The position numbers were made by a program, and so were the translations under genes. This document shows, piece by piece, positions 43,227-52,713 of a stretch of 64,000 nucleotides of DNA; the first letter of the stretch is position 1, and each line of letters starts with the position of its first letter. Location: positions 87,892 to 151,891 of the forward strand of contig NZ_ATXU01000009.1 in NCBI RefSeq assembly GCF_000421845.1, written 5' to 3'. The notes under the pieces are model-generated. The model did no database searches. It was given only the letters and a program-made list of their open reading frames with translations, and was not told the origin of the DNA. The DNA comes from Leucobacter chironomi DSM 19883 (lineage in GTDB: Bacteria > Actinomycetota > Actinomycetes > Actinomycetales > Microbacteriaceae).

Positions 43227-43742
43227 ATGAGCGACACCTCCGCAGCGCCCCTCGTCGGCGTGATCATGGGCAGCGACAGCGACTTCTCCGTCATGGCCGA
43301 CGCCGTTCAGGTGCTGCGCGAGTTCGGCATCCCCCACGAGGTCGAGGTGGTGAGCGCCCACCGCACCCCCGACAAGATGGTGAGCTACGCTCGCGAGGCC
43401 GCCGCGCGCGGGCTCCGGGTGATCATCGCCGGTGCCGGCGGCGCCGCGCACCTGCCCGGCATGGTCGCCTCGATGACCACGCTGCCGGTGGTGGGCGTGC
43501 CCGTGCCTCTCGCGAAGCTCGACGGTCTCGACTCGCTGCTGTCGATCGTGCAGATGCCGGGCGGCATCCCCGTCGCGACGGTGAGCATCGGCGGCGCGAA
43601 GAACGCCGGCCTGCTCGCCGCGCGCATCCTCGGCGCGAGCGACCCCGAGGTCGCGCAGCGGCTCGCCGACTACGCGCAGCAGCTGACCGACGTCGTGGAG
43701 ACGAAGAACGCGGCGCTGCAGGCCCGCATCGCCTCCGAGTAG
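43227..43742 (+). CDS. purE: N5-carboxyaminoimidazole ribonucleotide mutase
   Basis: 171-residue class I PurE, which converts N5-CAIR to CAIR after PurK. Conserved substrate loops: [10 protein letters not shown] near residue 14, SAHRTPDKM near 44, [14 protein letters not shown] near 73 and SIGGAKNAG near 122. An ATG three codons upstream (43218) is also possible; 43227 matches family length better. Same transcription unit as purK. The MFS gene begins 10 nt after the stop. Confidence 0.96.
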   Translation: MSDTSAAPLVGVIMGSDSDFSVMADAVQVLREFGIPHEVEVVSAHRTPDKMVSYAREAAARGLRVIIAGAGGAAHLPGMVASMTTLPVVGVPVPLAKLDGLDSLLSIVQMPGGIPVATVSIGGAKNAGLLAARILGASDPEVAQRLADYAQQLTDVVETKNAALQARIASE

Positions 43743-43752
43743 CCGCGGAATC

Positions 43753-44997
43753 GTGGCGGGTCGCGAGAGCGAGGGCCCCGGCCCGCAGGGCGACGACGGC
43801 GAGCCCCGGGCACGGGCGGGCACGCCGCGCTATCGACGATCGCTGATCGCCCTGTTCTGCGCGGGACTCGCGACCTTCGCGCAGATGTATTCCCCGCAGG
43901 GCATACTCCCGGATCTCGCCCGCGACTTCGGGATCTCGGCGGGGCAGTCGTCGTGGGCGGTGGGCGCCGCGACCATCGGCGTCGCGCTCGGAGTGCTGCC
44001 CTGGGCGCGGCTCTCGGATCGGATCGGCCGGGTGCGGGCGATGCGGATCTCGATGGCGTCGGCGATGGTGGTCGGGCTCGGCACTCCGTTCATCCCGCAC
44101 TTCGGCTGGTTCGTCGCGGCGCGTCTCGTCGAAGGCGTGCTGCTCGCCGGGCTCGTGGCGATCGCCGTCACCGCGATCGCGGAGATGGTGCATCCGCGGG
44201 TGCTCGGCACGGCCGTCGGCACCTACATCGCGGGCACCACGCTCGGCGGCCTCGCGGGCCGCATCGTCGCGGCGACCGCGGCCGAGCCGGGCGATTGGCG
44301 CTGGGGGATGGGCGCCGTCGCGGTGCTCGCCGCGGCTGCGACGGCGGTGTTCCTCGTGCGGATCCCGCCCACCGCCGTCCCTCCGCGCGACGCCATGGCG
44401 ATCCTGCCCGCCACCCTCGCCAACCTCCGCACGCCGGGGGTCATGGTGCTCGTGGCTCAAGCCTTCCTGCTGATGGGCGGCTTCGTGGCGGCATACAACT
44501 ATCTCGCATTCCGCCTGCAGCACGAGCCGTTCGGGCTGTCGCTCGCGCAGTCCTCCTGGATCTTCCTCGCCTACCTCGCGGGGGCGGCGTCGTCGCGCTG
44601 GGTGTGGCGGGCGACCGGGGGCATCCCGCCGACGCTGACGCTGCTCGGCTGCGCGGCCACGATGGTGGCCGGGCTCGCGCTGACGCTGGCGGCCTCGCTC
44701 CCGGCGGTGATCGTCGGCCTGGTGCTCTTCACGGGCGCCTTCTTCGCCGCTCACACGGTTGCGAGCGGCCTCATCGACCGGCGGGCGGGGGAGGGCCGCA
44801 GCCTCGCACCGGCGCTCTACAATCTCGGTTACTACGCGGGATCGAGCGTGCTCGGATGGATCGGCGGCGTCGCGTTCGGAGCGGGCGGCTGGTGGGCGAC
44901 CGTGGGTTTCGTGGTCTCGACGACAGCGCTGGCCGCGCTCATCGCGTGGCTCTACGCGCGCTCGCGCGGAGGGGCGGCGGCAGCCGACGCGCTCTGA
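43753..44997 (+). CDS. MFS transporter
   Basis: 414-residue major facilitator with about 12 membrane helices. Motif A is visible as WARLSDRIGRVRAMRIS near residue 78, and an early MYSPQGILPDLARDFGIS segment after helix 1 is typical of AraJ/YnfM-like (DHA1-related) carriers. GTG at 43753 lies 10 nt after purE, so it may be read from the purine transcript, though a purine role is not evident. Substrate unknown. Confidence 0.88.
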   Translation: MAGRESEGPGPQGDDGEPRARAGTPRYRRSLIALFCAGLATFAQMYSPQGILPDLARDFGISAGQSSWAVGAATIGVALGVLPWARLSDRIGRVRAMRISMASAMVVGLGTPFIPHFGWFVAARLVEGVLLAGLVAIAVTAIAEMVHPRVLGTAVGTYIAGTTLGGLAGRIVAATAAEPGDWRWGMGAVAVLAAAATAVFLVRIPPTAVPPRDAMAILPATLANLRTPGVMVLVAQAFLLMGGFVAAYNYLAFRLQHEPFGLSLAQSSWIFLAYLAGAASSRWVWRATGGIPPTLTLLGCAATMVAGLALTLAASLPAVIVGLVLFTGAFFAAHTVASGLIDRRAGEGRSLAPALYNLGYYAGSSVLGWIGGVAFGAGGWWATVGFVVSTTALAALIAWLYARSRGGAAAADAL

Positions 44998-45057
44998 ACC
45001 CGTCGCGCGGGTCCGTGCGACCCGACGCGGTCCGGTGCGCGGATCCCCGAGAGGGTC

Positions 45058-46179
45058 TCAGAGGTTGGCGTGGGTCTCCCACAGCTGCCAGGCGGCGCTG
45101 CGCCAGCTGTAGCTGCGGCCCCGGTCGCAGGCGAGCACGGAGAGCTGGGCGAGTGCTTCGGCGTCGCGGAAGAGTCGGCTGTACTCGGCGGCGAACGGTC
45201 CGGAAGCCTCGGCGGCGACGCCGGCGTCGAGCACCAGCTCGGCGGTGGCGTCCTGGTCGGCGTGCAGCACGGGTACGCCGGCGCTGAGCGCGCCGAGCAC
45301 GGTGTAGCCCGTGCCCGAGTAGGTCTGGGGCTGCAGCAGCAGCGAGGCGCCCGAGAGGACCGCGCCGATGTCGGCGAGCTCGCGGGGGCGCACGACGGCG
45401 ACACGGTCGCGCAGCTCGTCGGGGACCGCGATCTCGGTCGCGCCGTTCTCATCGCGGTGCTCCTTCGCGGGCGCGCGCGGATCGAGTCCGTCGAGCACGA
45501 CCAGGGCCGGGAGCGACGGATCGGTGCGCAGCGCGTCGAACAGCCATTCGAGACGGCCGAACTCGCCGGGCATCGCGGTGGTGAGGGCGTAGCGCTCGGG
45601 CAGCGCCAGCGCCTCCCGTCGCGCAGCGTCGTCGTCGCCGGCGAGGTACTCGGACGGCGGCGCGAGGGGGAGCACCTGCACGGGCAGGTGCTCGCCGTAC
45701 TGCCGCTGCAGTACGCGGGCGGTGGCGTGGGTCGGGGTGAGGAGCACGTCTGCGAGCTTCACCGCGCGCCTGGTGAAAGCGCGGAAGAGGCGGGCCTGGG
45801 CGCTGCCGAGCAGTGCCGGCGCCTCCCAGGCGAGGCTGTGCGGGATGGTGACGGAGGTCTGCGAGCCGTCGTCCTCGCCGCGCGAGCGCAGCGGCAGCAT
45901 AGGGGTCAGCGCGTGCACGAACTCGCCGTCGAGCGGGCGCGCCGTCGTGCCGCTCTGCCAGACGTAGGGAAGCATGGCGGCCCGCATCGGCAGGTGCTCC
46001 ACTCGGATCACCGGCGAATCGAATGCGGGCTTCTCGGAGCCGCGCGCGACGAGGTAGCGGGCGCTGCAACTGCGGGGGGCGGTGGCGGCGACGGCCTTCG
46101 CGAGATCGCGGGCCGCTGCGGCGTGAACCTGCGCCTCCCAGTCGGGGAACGGCTCGGCGATGAGGGTGAGCATGGCCAT
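45058..46179 (-). CDS. putative glycosyltransferase, GT-B type (group 1-like)
   Basis: 373 residues. The C-terminal half carries a GT4-like acceptor/donor region: LQPQTYSGTGYTVLGALSAGVPVLHAD, with a Glu (AELVLD) eight residues on, similar to the sugar-nucleotide pocket of group 1 transferases. The N-terminal half is weakly conserved (TPTHATARVLQRQYG is the usual inter-domain signal). ATG 46179 is chosen because GAGGGGAG lies 6-7 nt upstream; an ATG at 46200 has none. Divergent from galE and convergent with the MFS gene. A TACAAT -10 box lies on the minus strand at 46235-46240. Donor and acceptor unknown. Confidence 0.75.
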   Translation of the reverse strand: MAMLTLIAEPFPDWEAQVHAAAARDLAKAVAATAPRSCSARYLVARGSEKPAFDSPVIRVEHLPMRAAMLPYVWQSGTTARPLDGEFVHALTPMLPLRSRGEDDGSQTSVTIPHSLAWEAPALLGSAQARLFRAFTRRAVKLADVLLTPTHATARVLQRQYGEHLPVQVLPLAPPSEYLAGDDDAARREALALPERYALTTAMPGEFGRLEWLFDALRTDPSLPALVVLDGLDPRAPAKEHRDENGATEIAVPDELRDRVAVVRPRELADIGAVLSGASLLLQPQTYSGTGYTVLGALSAGVPVLHADQDATAELVLDAGVAAEASGPFAAEYSRLFRDAEALAQLSVLACDRGRSYSWRSAAWQLWETHANL

Positions 46180-46369
46180 GCGTTCTCCCCTCAGTAGCAC
46201 CGGTCCGCAGCCATCCGGCGCGCACCTGGGTCACATTGTATTTGAGGGCCGCCGGGGAAAACCCCTGGAGAGTCCTGCAGAGTTGTACGTCACACGTAGC
46301 CGTAATAGAAATGTGACCTTGGCGGGGTTCTGGCGGCTCTCCCGGTTCCACCCCAGTACTCTTATGGGC

Positions 46370-47383
46370 ATGCGAGTATTGCTGACCGGCGGCGCCGGAT
46401 ACATCGGTTCCCACACCGCCCTCGTGCTGGTGGAGCGGGGGCACGACGTCGTCGTGCTCGATGACTTCTCGAACAGCAGCTCCGAGGCCGTGCGCCGGGT
46501 GGAGGAGCTGACCGGGCGCGAGATCCCCGTCATCGAGGCGGATCTCGCCGATCGCGCCGCGGCCCGGGCCGCACTGCAGGGCGTCGACTTCGACGCCGTC
46601 ATCCACTTCGCGGGTCTCAAAGCCGTCGGCGAGTCGGTGGCTCAGCCCACCCGCTACTACCGGGTGAACCTCGACTCGACGCTCGTGCTGCTCGACCTCA
46701 TGCGCGAGCGCGGCGTCGACAAGCTCGTGTTCAGCTCCTCGGCCACGGTCTACGGCGACCCCGACGTGGCGCCCATCGACGAGTCGCACCGCGCGGGCGT
46801 GGGCCTCACCAACCCGTACGGCTGGTCGAAGTTCATGAACGAGCAGATCATCCGCGACACCCACGGGGCCTGGCCCGAGCTGGGCGCTGTGCTACTGCGC
46901 TACTTCAACCCGGTCGGCGCGCACCCGTCAGGGCGCATCGGCGAGGATCCCTCGGGGATCCCGAACAACCTCATGCCGTTCATCGCGCAGGTCGCCGTGG
47001 GCACGCGCGAGCGTCTCAGCGTGTTCGGCGACAGCTACCCCACGCCCGACGGCACCGGTGTGCGCGACTACATCCACGTGATGGACCTCGCGGAAGGCCA
47101 CGTCGCCGCCCTCGAGCGGATCGAGCCGGGCGTCGAGACCTACAACCTGGGTTCGGGCGTCGGGTCGAGCGTGCTCGAGGTGGTGCGCGCGTTCGAGGAG
47201 GCCTCGGCGCGGCCCGTGCCCTACGAGGTGGCGCCGCCGCGACCGGGCGACGTCGCCGAGGTGGTGGCCGATCCCCGTCGTGCGAACGACCGGCTCGCCT
47301 GGAGCACCACCCGCAGTCTTGCCGATGCCTGCCGCGACGCGTGGGCGTGGCAGTCCGCAAACCCGGGCGGCTACGGCGCATGA
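46370..47383 (+). CDS. galE: UDP-glucose 4-epimerase
   Basis: 337-residue extended SDR enzyme interconverting UDP-glucose and UDP-galactose. NAD-binding GGAGYIGSHT at residue 8, HFAGLKAVGES near 80, catalytic Ser in SSSATVYG near 122, YxxxK as YGWSK near 147-151, and RYFNPVGAHPSG near 175. It supplies UDP-Gal (and possibly UDP-Galf precursor) for the glycan genes that follow. ATGs at 46364 and 46370 are both plausible; no Shine-Dalgarno precedes them, suggesting leaderless translation. Stop overlaps the LCP ATG. Confidence 0.95.
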   Translation: MRVLLTGGAGYIGSHTALVLVERGHDVVVLDDFSNSSSEAVRRVEELTGREIPVIEADLADRAAARAALQGVDFDAVIHFAGLKAVGESVAQPTRYYRVNLDSTLVLLDLMRERGVDKLVFSSSATVYGDPDVAPIDESHRAGVGLTNPYGWSKFMNEQIIRDTHGAWPELGAVLLRYFNPVGAHPSGRIGEDPSGIPNNLMPFIAQVAVGTRERLSVFGDSYPTPDGTGVRDYIHVMDLAEGHVAALERIEPGVETYNLGSGVGSSVLEVVRAFEEASARPVPYEVAPPRPGDVAEVVADPRRANDRLAWSTTRSLADACRDAWAWQSANPGGYGA

Positions 47384-48807
47384 GCCTCGACCTCGAACGG
47401 CCGCTCCGTCACCCGGATATGGCGGAGGGCCCGCTCATGAGCAAGCGGGCCCGGTGGCTGGTCGTGCTGGGGTTCCTGCTGCCGGGCAGCGCGCAGCTGC
47501 TCGCGGGCAATCGCAGGCTGGGGCGTCTCGGTCTCACTGCGACGTTCCTGCTCATCGCGGGCGGCCTCGCGGCGCTCGCCGGACTGCTGTTCGCGCGGGT
47601 GGCGACGCTGTCGTTCTTCACCAACGGCTTCGTGCTGCTCGGCGTGCAGATCCTGCTGTTCGCGTACGCGGTGCTGTGGCTGGTGCTCGGCCTCGACACG
47701 CTGCGGCTGACCCGGCTCGTGCGCGTGCCGGGCAACTGGCGGGCGCCGGTGGCGGCCCTGTCGGTGCTGCTCACGATCCTGCCGGTCGCCGGCGCCGCAT
47801 GGGCGGGCACGGCGGTGGGGGCGGGGCGCAGCCTGTTGGGCGATCTCTTCCAGGGGGCTCCCGCGGTCGAGCCGATCGACGGCCGCTACAACATTCTGCT
47901 GCTCGGGGCCGACGCGGGTGCGGATCGCGAGGGCCTGCGCCCCGACAGCATCTCGCTTGTCAGCGTCGACGCCGAGACGGGGCAGTCCGTGATCATCGGC
48001 CTGCCGCGCGAGCTCAAGCTCGCACCGTTCCCGGAGGAGTCGCCGCTCTCGGCGGTGTACCCCTACGGCTACTGCGATGAGGTGAACGACTACGCGGTCG
48101 TCGAGGGCGGCGGGTACTACTGCTTCACCACCGGCAACCTGAACTCGCTCATCACGGAGCTCGAGGATTCGGGCTCGCCCTCGTACGAGGGCATGTACGC
48201 GGACGCCGTGTCGAAGGGCTCGTCGCCGGGCATCGAGGCCACGAAGGATGCGGTGACCGGCATCACCGGCCTGCAGGTGCAGTTCTACGTGCTGGTCAAT
48301 ATGGACGGGTTCTCGCACATGATCGACGCCCTCGGCGGGGTCACGATGAACGTGCAGGAGCCGCTGCCGATCGGCGGCCAGATCGACGAGTACACGGGCG
48401 AGCTCGTGAACGTCGACGGCTGGATCGAGCCTGGCGAGCAGCGCCTCGACGGCTATCAGGCGCAGTGGTACGCGCGCTCCCGCTACGGCTCCGCGAACGG
48501 CGACTACGATCGCATGGCGCGCCAGCGCGAACTGCAGGCCGCGATCCTCGCGCAGATGAACCCGGGGAACGTGCTGCTGCGCTTCCAAGAGGTCGCGGCG
48601 GCGGGAACGCAGCTCGTCGAGACCGACATCCCGGAGTCGATGCTGGGCCGCTTCGTCGACCTCGCCTCGAAGGCGCGCGAGCATGCTCCGGTCAATGTGG
48701 AGCTGGTGCCGCCGGCCGTCGATCCCGACCTGCCCGACTACAGCATCATCCATCAGCTCGTCGCCGAGGGCGTGGCGGCGGCGTCGCCGCAGGAGACCGC
48801 GGAGTAG
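47380..48807 (+). CDS. LytR-CpsA-Psr (LCP) family glycopolymer transferase
   Basis: 475 residues. Four or five hydrophobic helices lie in the first 160 residues, more than the single anchor of most LCP proteins; the extracellular LCP catalytic domain spans about 170-420. Key residues: NILLLGADAG near 172, RPDSISLVSVD near 187, GLPREL near 208 and YARSRYGSANGDYDRMARQRELQ near 362, which bind pyrophosphate-polyprenyl substrate. LCP enzymes join wall glycopolymers to peptidoglycan. Start overlaps the galE stop (ATGA), linking sugar supply to glycan attachment. Confidence 0.92.
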   Translation: MSLDLERPLRHPDMAEGPLMSKRARWLVVLGFLLPGSAQLLAGNRRLGRLGLTATFLLIAGGLAALAGLLFARVATLSFFTNGFVLLGVQILLFAYAVLWLVLGLDTLRLTRLVRVPGNWRAPVAALSVLLTILPVAGAAWAGTAVGAGRSLLGDLFQGAPAVEPIDGRYNILLLGADAGADREGLRPDSISLVSVDAETGQSVIIGLPRELKLAPFPEESPLSAVYPYGYCDEVNDYAVVEGGGYYCFTTGNLNSLITELEDSGSPSYEGMYADAVSKGSSPGIEATKDAVTGITGLQVQFYVLVNMDGFSHMIDALGGVTMNVQEPLPIGGQIDEYTGELVNVDGWIEPGEQRLDGYQAQWYARSRYGSANGDYDRMARQRELQAAILAQMNPGNVLLRFQEVAAAGTQLVETDIPESMLGRFVDLASKAREHAPVNVELVPPAVDPDLPDYSIIHQLVAEGVAAASPQETAE

Positions 48808-48842
48808 CCGACGAGCGGGCGGTGACCCCGACCCGCCCGGCC

Positions 48843-49859
48843 TCAGACGCCCGCGGCGAGCCGATGCACGACCTCGGCGGCAGGGCCTTCGCTCGCGCTG
48901 CGGTAGCCGGTTCCCGCCCACAGGTGCAGGCGGTCAGCGTCGCCGGAACGGGCGGCCGCGGCTCTCAGCTCGCGGGTGAGGTGGTGCACGGCGGGGTAGG
49001 CGTTCGGCGCGGTGCTCCCGTGACGGTCGATGAAGCCGTTGCGCAGCGCGCGGGCGGGGCGGCCGGTGAAGGCCCGCGTGATGACGCTCTCCTCGAAGGC
49101 TGGGTCGGCGAGCGCTGCGCGGTGGGTCGGCGATGTGCCCGCCTCGTCCGTGCGCAGCAGCAGGGTGCCCACCGCCACGGCTTCGGCTCCCGCGGCGAGG
49201 AGGCGACTCACGGCCTCCGGGCCGTCGACGCCTCCGGCGGCGATCACGGGAAGCCCGCTCGCGCGGATCGCGCGGCGCACGAGGGACGCGGTGCCGGTCG
49301 GCTCCGGGATCCGCGAGGGGTCGAAGACGGCGCTGTGACCGCCGGCATCGGGGCCCTGCACGATCAGCCCGTCGACACCTGCGGCGCATGCGAGCCGGGC
49401 CTCGTCGGCGGAGGTCACGCTCGCGAGCACTCGCGTGCCGGCCCGCCGCAGCATGGCGATGTCACCGGCGTCGGGCAGCCCGAACGTGAGCGACACCGTC
49501 GGCACCGGGCGTTCGATCAGCAGGCGCAGCTTCTGGCCCCAGTGGTCGTCGTCGGTCACGGGCACGGGATCCAACTGCACGCCGTGGGCCTCGGCCTCGC
49601 CGCGCAGCTCATCGGCATAGGCGGCCAAGGACGCCTGATCGGGGGCGATGCGCGACGGCACGAACAGGTTCACGCCGAAGCCGTGCACCCGTGGGCGCAG
49701 CTGCTCGATCTGGGCTGCGAGCGCCTCAGGGGACGCGTAGCCGCCGGCGAGGAACGGGTACGCTCCCGCAGCCCCGACCGCCGCGGCCAGCGCAACGGTC
49801 GTCGGGCCGCCGGCCATGGGCGCGGCCACGATCGGCAGCGCGGAATCCAGTAGTCGCAT
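48843..49859 (-). CDS. NAD(P)H-dependent flavin oxidoreductase, nitronate-monooxygenase-like
   Basis: 338-residue FMN-binding TIM barrel of the nitronate monooxygenase / 2-nitropropane dioxygenase group. Motifs: PIVAAPMAGGPTT at residue 9, GVNLFVPS near 62, VIVQGPDAGGH-like GLIVQGPDAGGHSAVF near 178 with the catalytic-class His, and PVIAAGGVDGPEAV / VAVGTLLLRTDE near 215-245 for FMN phosphate. It may detoxify propionate-3-nitronate or reduce quinones. It is transcribed against the flanking glycan genes and looks unrelated to them. Confidence 0.88.
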   Translation of the reverse strand: MRLLDSALPIVAAPMAGGPTTVALAAAVGAAGAYPFLAGGYASPEALAAQIEQLRPRVHGFGVNLFVPSRIAPDQASLAAYADELRGEAEAHGVQLDPVPVTDDDHWGQKLRLLIERPVPTVSLTFGLPDAGDIAMLRRAGTRVLASVTSADEARLACAAGVDGLIVQGPDAGGHSAVFDPSRIPEPTGTASLVRRAIRASGLPVIAAGGVDGPEAVSRLLAAGAEAVAVGTLLLRTDEAGTSPTHRAALADPAFEESVITRAFTGRPARALRNGFIDRHGSTAPNAYPAVHHLTRELRAAAARSGDADRLHLWAGTGYRSASEGPAAEVVHRLAAGV

Positions 49860-50022
49860 CGGCGCTCCAAACCGCTCGGGCGGCGCGGTGCCCCGCCTCT
49901 CACGACCATCATTCCACGCGCTCCGGGGAGGGGCGCGGCCGGCGGGCGCCCGAGCCGCCCGCCGCATCCGAGGAGTGAACTCCAAGTGAACTCTCGTAAA
50001 CGGGACGTAGACTCGTGCCACT

Positions 50023-51657
50023 GTGACGAGAGAAGAGCGTGAAGCCGGGTGGTCGGCGGCCGAGACTCGAAGCGGTGAGGCCCGGGTGGCGACCCGACGC
50101 TCGCGCCTCCTGCGAGGCGCCGCCGTCACGGGCTTCTGGCTGCTCATACTGATCGGCGCCGTGCTCCTCGGCGCCGCGCTGTGGGTGCAGCGCACCTTCG
50201 GAGCGATCTCCGTCGACCAGCTGCTCATGAACCTCCCGGGCGGAGAGGGCGCCGGCGGCGACGAGGTGGTCACGAGCGCGGTGGTCTCGATCCTGCTCAT
50301 CCCCACCGGGGTGGTGCTCGTGCTCGCGCTCCTCACGGAGCGGTCTCGTCGCGTGCTGCGCCGCAGCGGCGGTCTGCGCGCCCGCCGCAGCCGGGCGCTG
50401 CGCGGGATCGCGGCCGTCGTGGCGGTCGCGGTGCCCATCAGCGGTGCCGTCGCGTTCGGCTCGACCATCGGTGTCGGAGCCTACGTGCAGTCCTACGCCC
50501 GCGAAGCCGCGGGCGAGGCCACCATCGCCGACTACTACGTGGTGCCCCGTCACGGCGTCAGCGCGAACGCCGTGGGCGGCCCGGGCATGCGCGCGGACGG
50601 CGCCAGCCAGACCGAGCACCGCAATCTCATCGTCATCTACCTGGAGTCGGTGGAGAACGCGATGGCCGACGACGAGCTCTTCGAGAAGAACATGCTGGAG
50701 CCCGTGGAGCGGGCCACTGAGGGCTGGGAATCGATTCCGAGCCTGCACACCTACGACGGCGGCGGCTGGACGATGGCGGGGATCGTGGGCACCCAGTGCG
50801 GCATCCCGCTGCGCACGGACAACACCTTCAACGACAATTTCGACCTCAACAAACTCGGCTCCGAGGGTTACGAGATCACGAGCTACCTGCCCGGTGCGAC
50901 CTGTCTCGGCGATGTGCTGGCGCGGGAGGGATACCGGAACGTCTTCATGGGCGGAGCCGACGCGAACTTCGCTGGTAAGGGCAGCTTCCTCAGCACGCAC
51001 GGCTACGACGAGATCCACGATCTTCAGGAGTGGCGCGCAGCGGGCGAGACCGAGATCCGCGAAGACTGGGGGCTGTCGGACCGGCGCCTGTTCGAACTGG
51101 CGCGGGAGCAGGTGGTGCGCCTGCACGAGCAGCAGCAGCCGTTCAACCTCACCATGCTCACCCTCGACACCCACGAGTACCCGTACCTCTACGACTCCTG
51201 CGTGCAGGACACCGAGGCTCCGCTCACCTCGATCACCTTCTGCTCGATGGAGCAGGTCGCCGGTTTCGTCGACGCGCTCGGCGAGCTGGGGATCCTCGAA
51301 GACACGAGCGTGGTGCTGATGGGGGATCACCGCAAGCAGGTGGCCGAGGGCAGCAGCTTCTGGAACGAGCTGGGGGCCCGCGAAGACCGCTCCCTGTTCA
51401 CCCGGGTGTGGTCTCCCGATGGCGCGCGCTTCGAGCGCGGCCGACTCGACCAGCTGAGCATGTACCCCACGCTGCTCGAGCTCGCGGGCATCGAGCTCGA
51501 GGATCATCGGGCCGGTGCCGGGGTCTCGGCGCTCGTCGGGGCCCGCGACGTGCCCGAGGGCACGATCCTCGATCTCGACGCCGGCGAGTACAGTGCCGTG
51601 GTGCAGTCGCGTGCCGCAGGCTTCTACCGCGAACTGTGGAGCGAACGCACCCCCTGA
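50023..51657 (+). CDS. LTA-synthase-like / phosphoglycerol transferase (sulfatase fold)
   Basis: 544 residues. Three to four N-terminal membrane helices (to about 160) precede an extracellular alkaline-phosphatase/sulfatase-fold domain (about 200-450). Metal and nucleophile motifs: YLESVEN near 206, GGWTMAGIVGTQCG near 248 (Thr nucleophile position), TLDTHEYPY near 380 and MGDHRKQ near 433. The GTQCG form resembles MdoB/OpgB-type phosphoglycerol transferases as well as LtaS. It probably adds phosphoglycerol or similar groups to a wall glycan or lipid. GTG at 50023; no clear ribosome site. Confidence 0.85.
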   Translation: MTREEREAGWSAAETRSGEARVATRRSRLLRGAAVTGFWLLILIGAVLLGAALWVQRTFGAISVDQLLMNLPGGEGAGGDEVVTSAVVSILLIPTGVVLVLALLTERSRRVLRRSGGLRARRSRALRGIAAVVAVAVPISGAVAFGSTIGVGAYVQSYAREAAGEATIADYYVVPRHGVSANAVGGPGMRADGASQTEHRNLIVIYLESVENAMADDELFEKNMLEPVERATEGWESIPSLHTYDGGGWTMAGIVGTQCGIPLRTDNTFNDNFDLNKLGSEGYEITSYLPGATCLGDVLAREGYRNVFMGGADANFAGKGSFLSTHGYDEIHDLQEWRAAGETEIREDWGLSDRRLFELAREQVVRLHEQQQPFNLTMLTLDTHEYPYLYDSCVQDTEAPLTSITFCSMEQVAGFVDALGELGILEDTSVVLMGDHRKQVAEGSSFWNELGAREDRSLFTRVWSPDGARFERGRLDQLSMYPTLLELAGIELEDHRAGAGVSALVGARDVPEGTILDLDAGEYSAVVQSRAAGFYRELWSERTP

Positions 51658-51729
51658 GGCCGTCGCGGAGTGCCGGTCGGTGGCACGAAGTAGACTGGGC
51701 GGGTTCGATACCCCTGAAGGAGAGTGCGC

Positions 51730-52713
51730 ATGCACGTCACGGCCGTGCTGGTCGCCTACAACCGACGCGAGCTGCTGCGGGAGTCCCTCGAAGCGCTGGC
51801 GGCCCAGAGTCGACCCGTCGACCGCCTGGTGGTGGTCGACAACGCCTCCGACGACGGATCGGCCGAGGTTGCCGCCGAAGTGCTCGAGCAGTGGGGGGAG
51901 CGCGCCCGGCTCATCCCCCTCACCGAGAACACCGGGGGCGCCGGGGGCTTCGCCACGGGCATCGCGGCGGCCATCGCCGAGGAGGACGTCGACTGGGTCT
52001 GGGTGATGGACGACGACACCGTGCCCGGCCCCGATGCCCTGTCCGGGGCGCTCGCCGCGCACGAGCGCTACTGCGCGACGGGGCAGGATGACCTCGCCGT
52101 GATGGGGTCCCGTGTCGTCTGGACCGACGGTGACGATCACCCCATGAACACGCCGAAGCCCAAGATCCGCGCGTCCGACGACGAGCGGGCGCGCGCCGCC
52201 GAGGCCGGCGGTATGGAGATCCGCTCGATCTCGTTCGTCTCGGCCTTCCTGCGCGCCCCGCGGGTGCGAGCGCAGGGGCTGCCCATCGCCGACTACTTCC
52301 TGTGGAACGACGACTTCGAGTACTCCGCCCGACTGCTGCGCGGCGCCCGCGGCCTCTACGTGCCGGGCTCCGTCGTCACCCACAAGACGGCGAAGCGCGG
52401 GTCGAGCGATGCCGATCCCGGCCCGCGCTTCTACTACGAGGTGCGCAACAAGCTGTGGGTCTTCCGGCTGTCGCGGGCGCTCTACGGGTGGGAGAAGCTG
52501 CTGTACTCGGCGGCGACGGCGCGGCGCTGGTTCCGCACCTTCCGCGCCTCCTCCGACCGGGCCCAGCTGCGCGACTGCCTGCGCCGCGGCTGGCGCGACG
52601 GCTGGCTGCGCGCACCGCGCACGACGCGCGAGGTGCTGCGCGACACGGGAGTCCCCGTCGACGTGATGATCGAGGTCGAGCGGCTCTCGAAGCTGGATCG
52701 CGCGGCCGCATGA
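51730..52713 (+). CDS. family 2 glycosyltransferase (GlfT1/rhamnosyl-type)
   Basis: 327-residue cytosolic GT-A transferase. VLVAYNRRELL at residue 7, VVDNASDDGS near 36, ENTGGAGGF near 68 and the metal-binding WVMDDDTVP near 94. The TGGAGGF and MDDD pattern matches actinobacterial galactofuranosyl or rhamnosyl transferases that build the wall glycan linker. ATG 51730 has GAAGGAGA seven nt upstream; a GTG at 51724 would be too close to it. Stop overlaps the next transferase start. Confidence 0.9.
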   Translation: MHVTAVLVAYNRRELLRESLEALAAQSRPVDRLVVVDNASDDGSAEVAAEVLEQWGERARLIPLTENTGGAGGFATGIAAAIAEEDVDWVWVMDDDTVPGPDALSGALAAHERYCATGQDDLAVMGSRVVWTDGDDHPMNTPKPKIRASDDERARAAEAGGMEIRSISFVSAFLRAPRVRAQGLPIADYFLWNDDFEYSARLLRGARGLYVPGSVVTHKTAKRGSSDADPGPRFYYEVRNKLWVFRLSRALYGWEKLLYSAATARRWFRTFRASSDRAQLRDCLRRGWRDGWLRAPRTTREVLRDTGVPVDVMIEVERLSKLDRAAA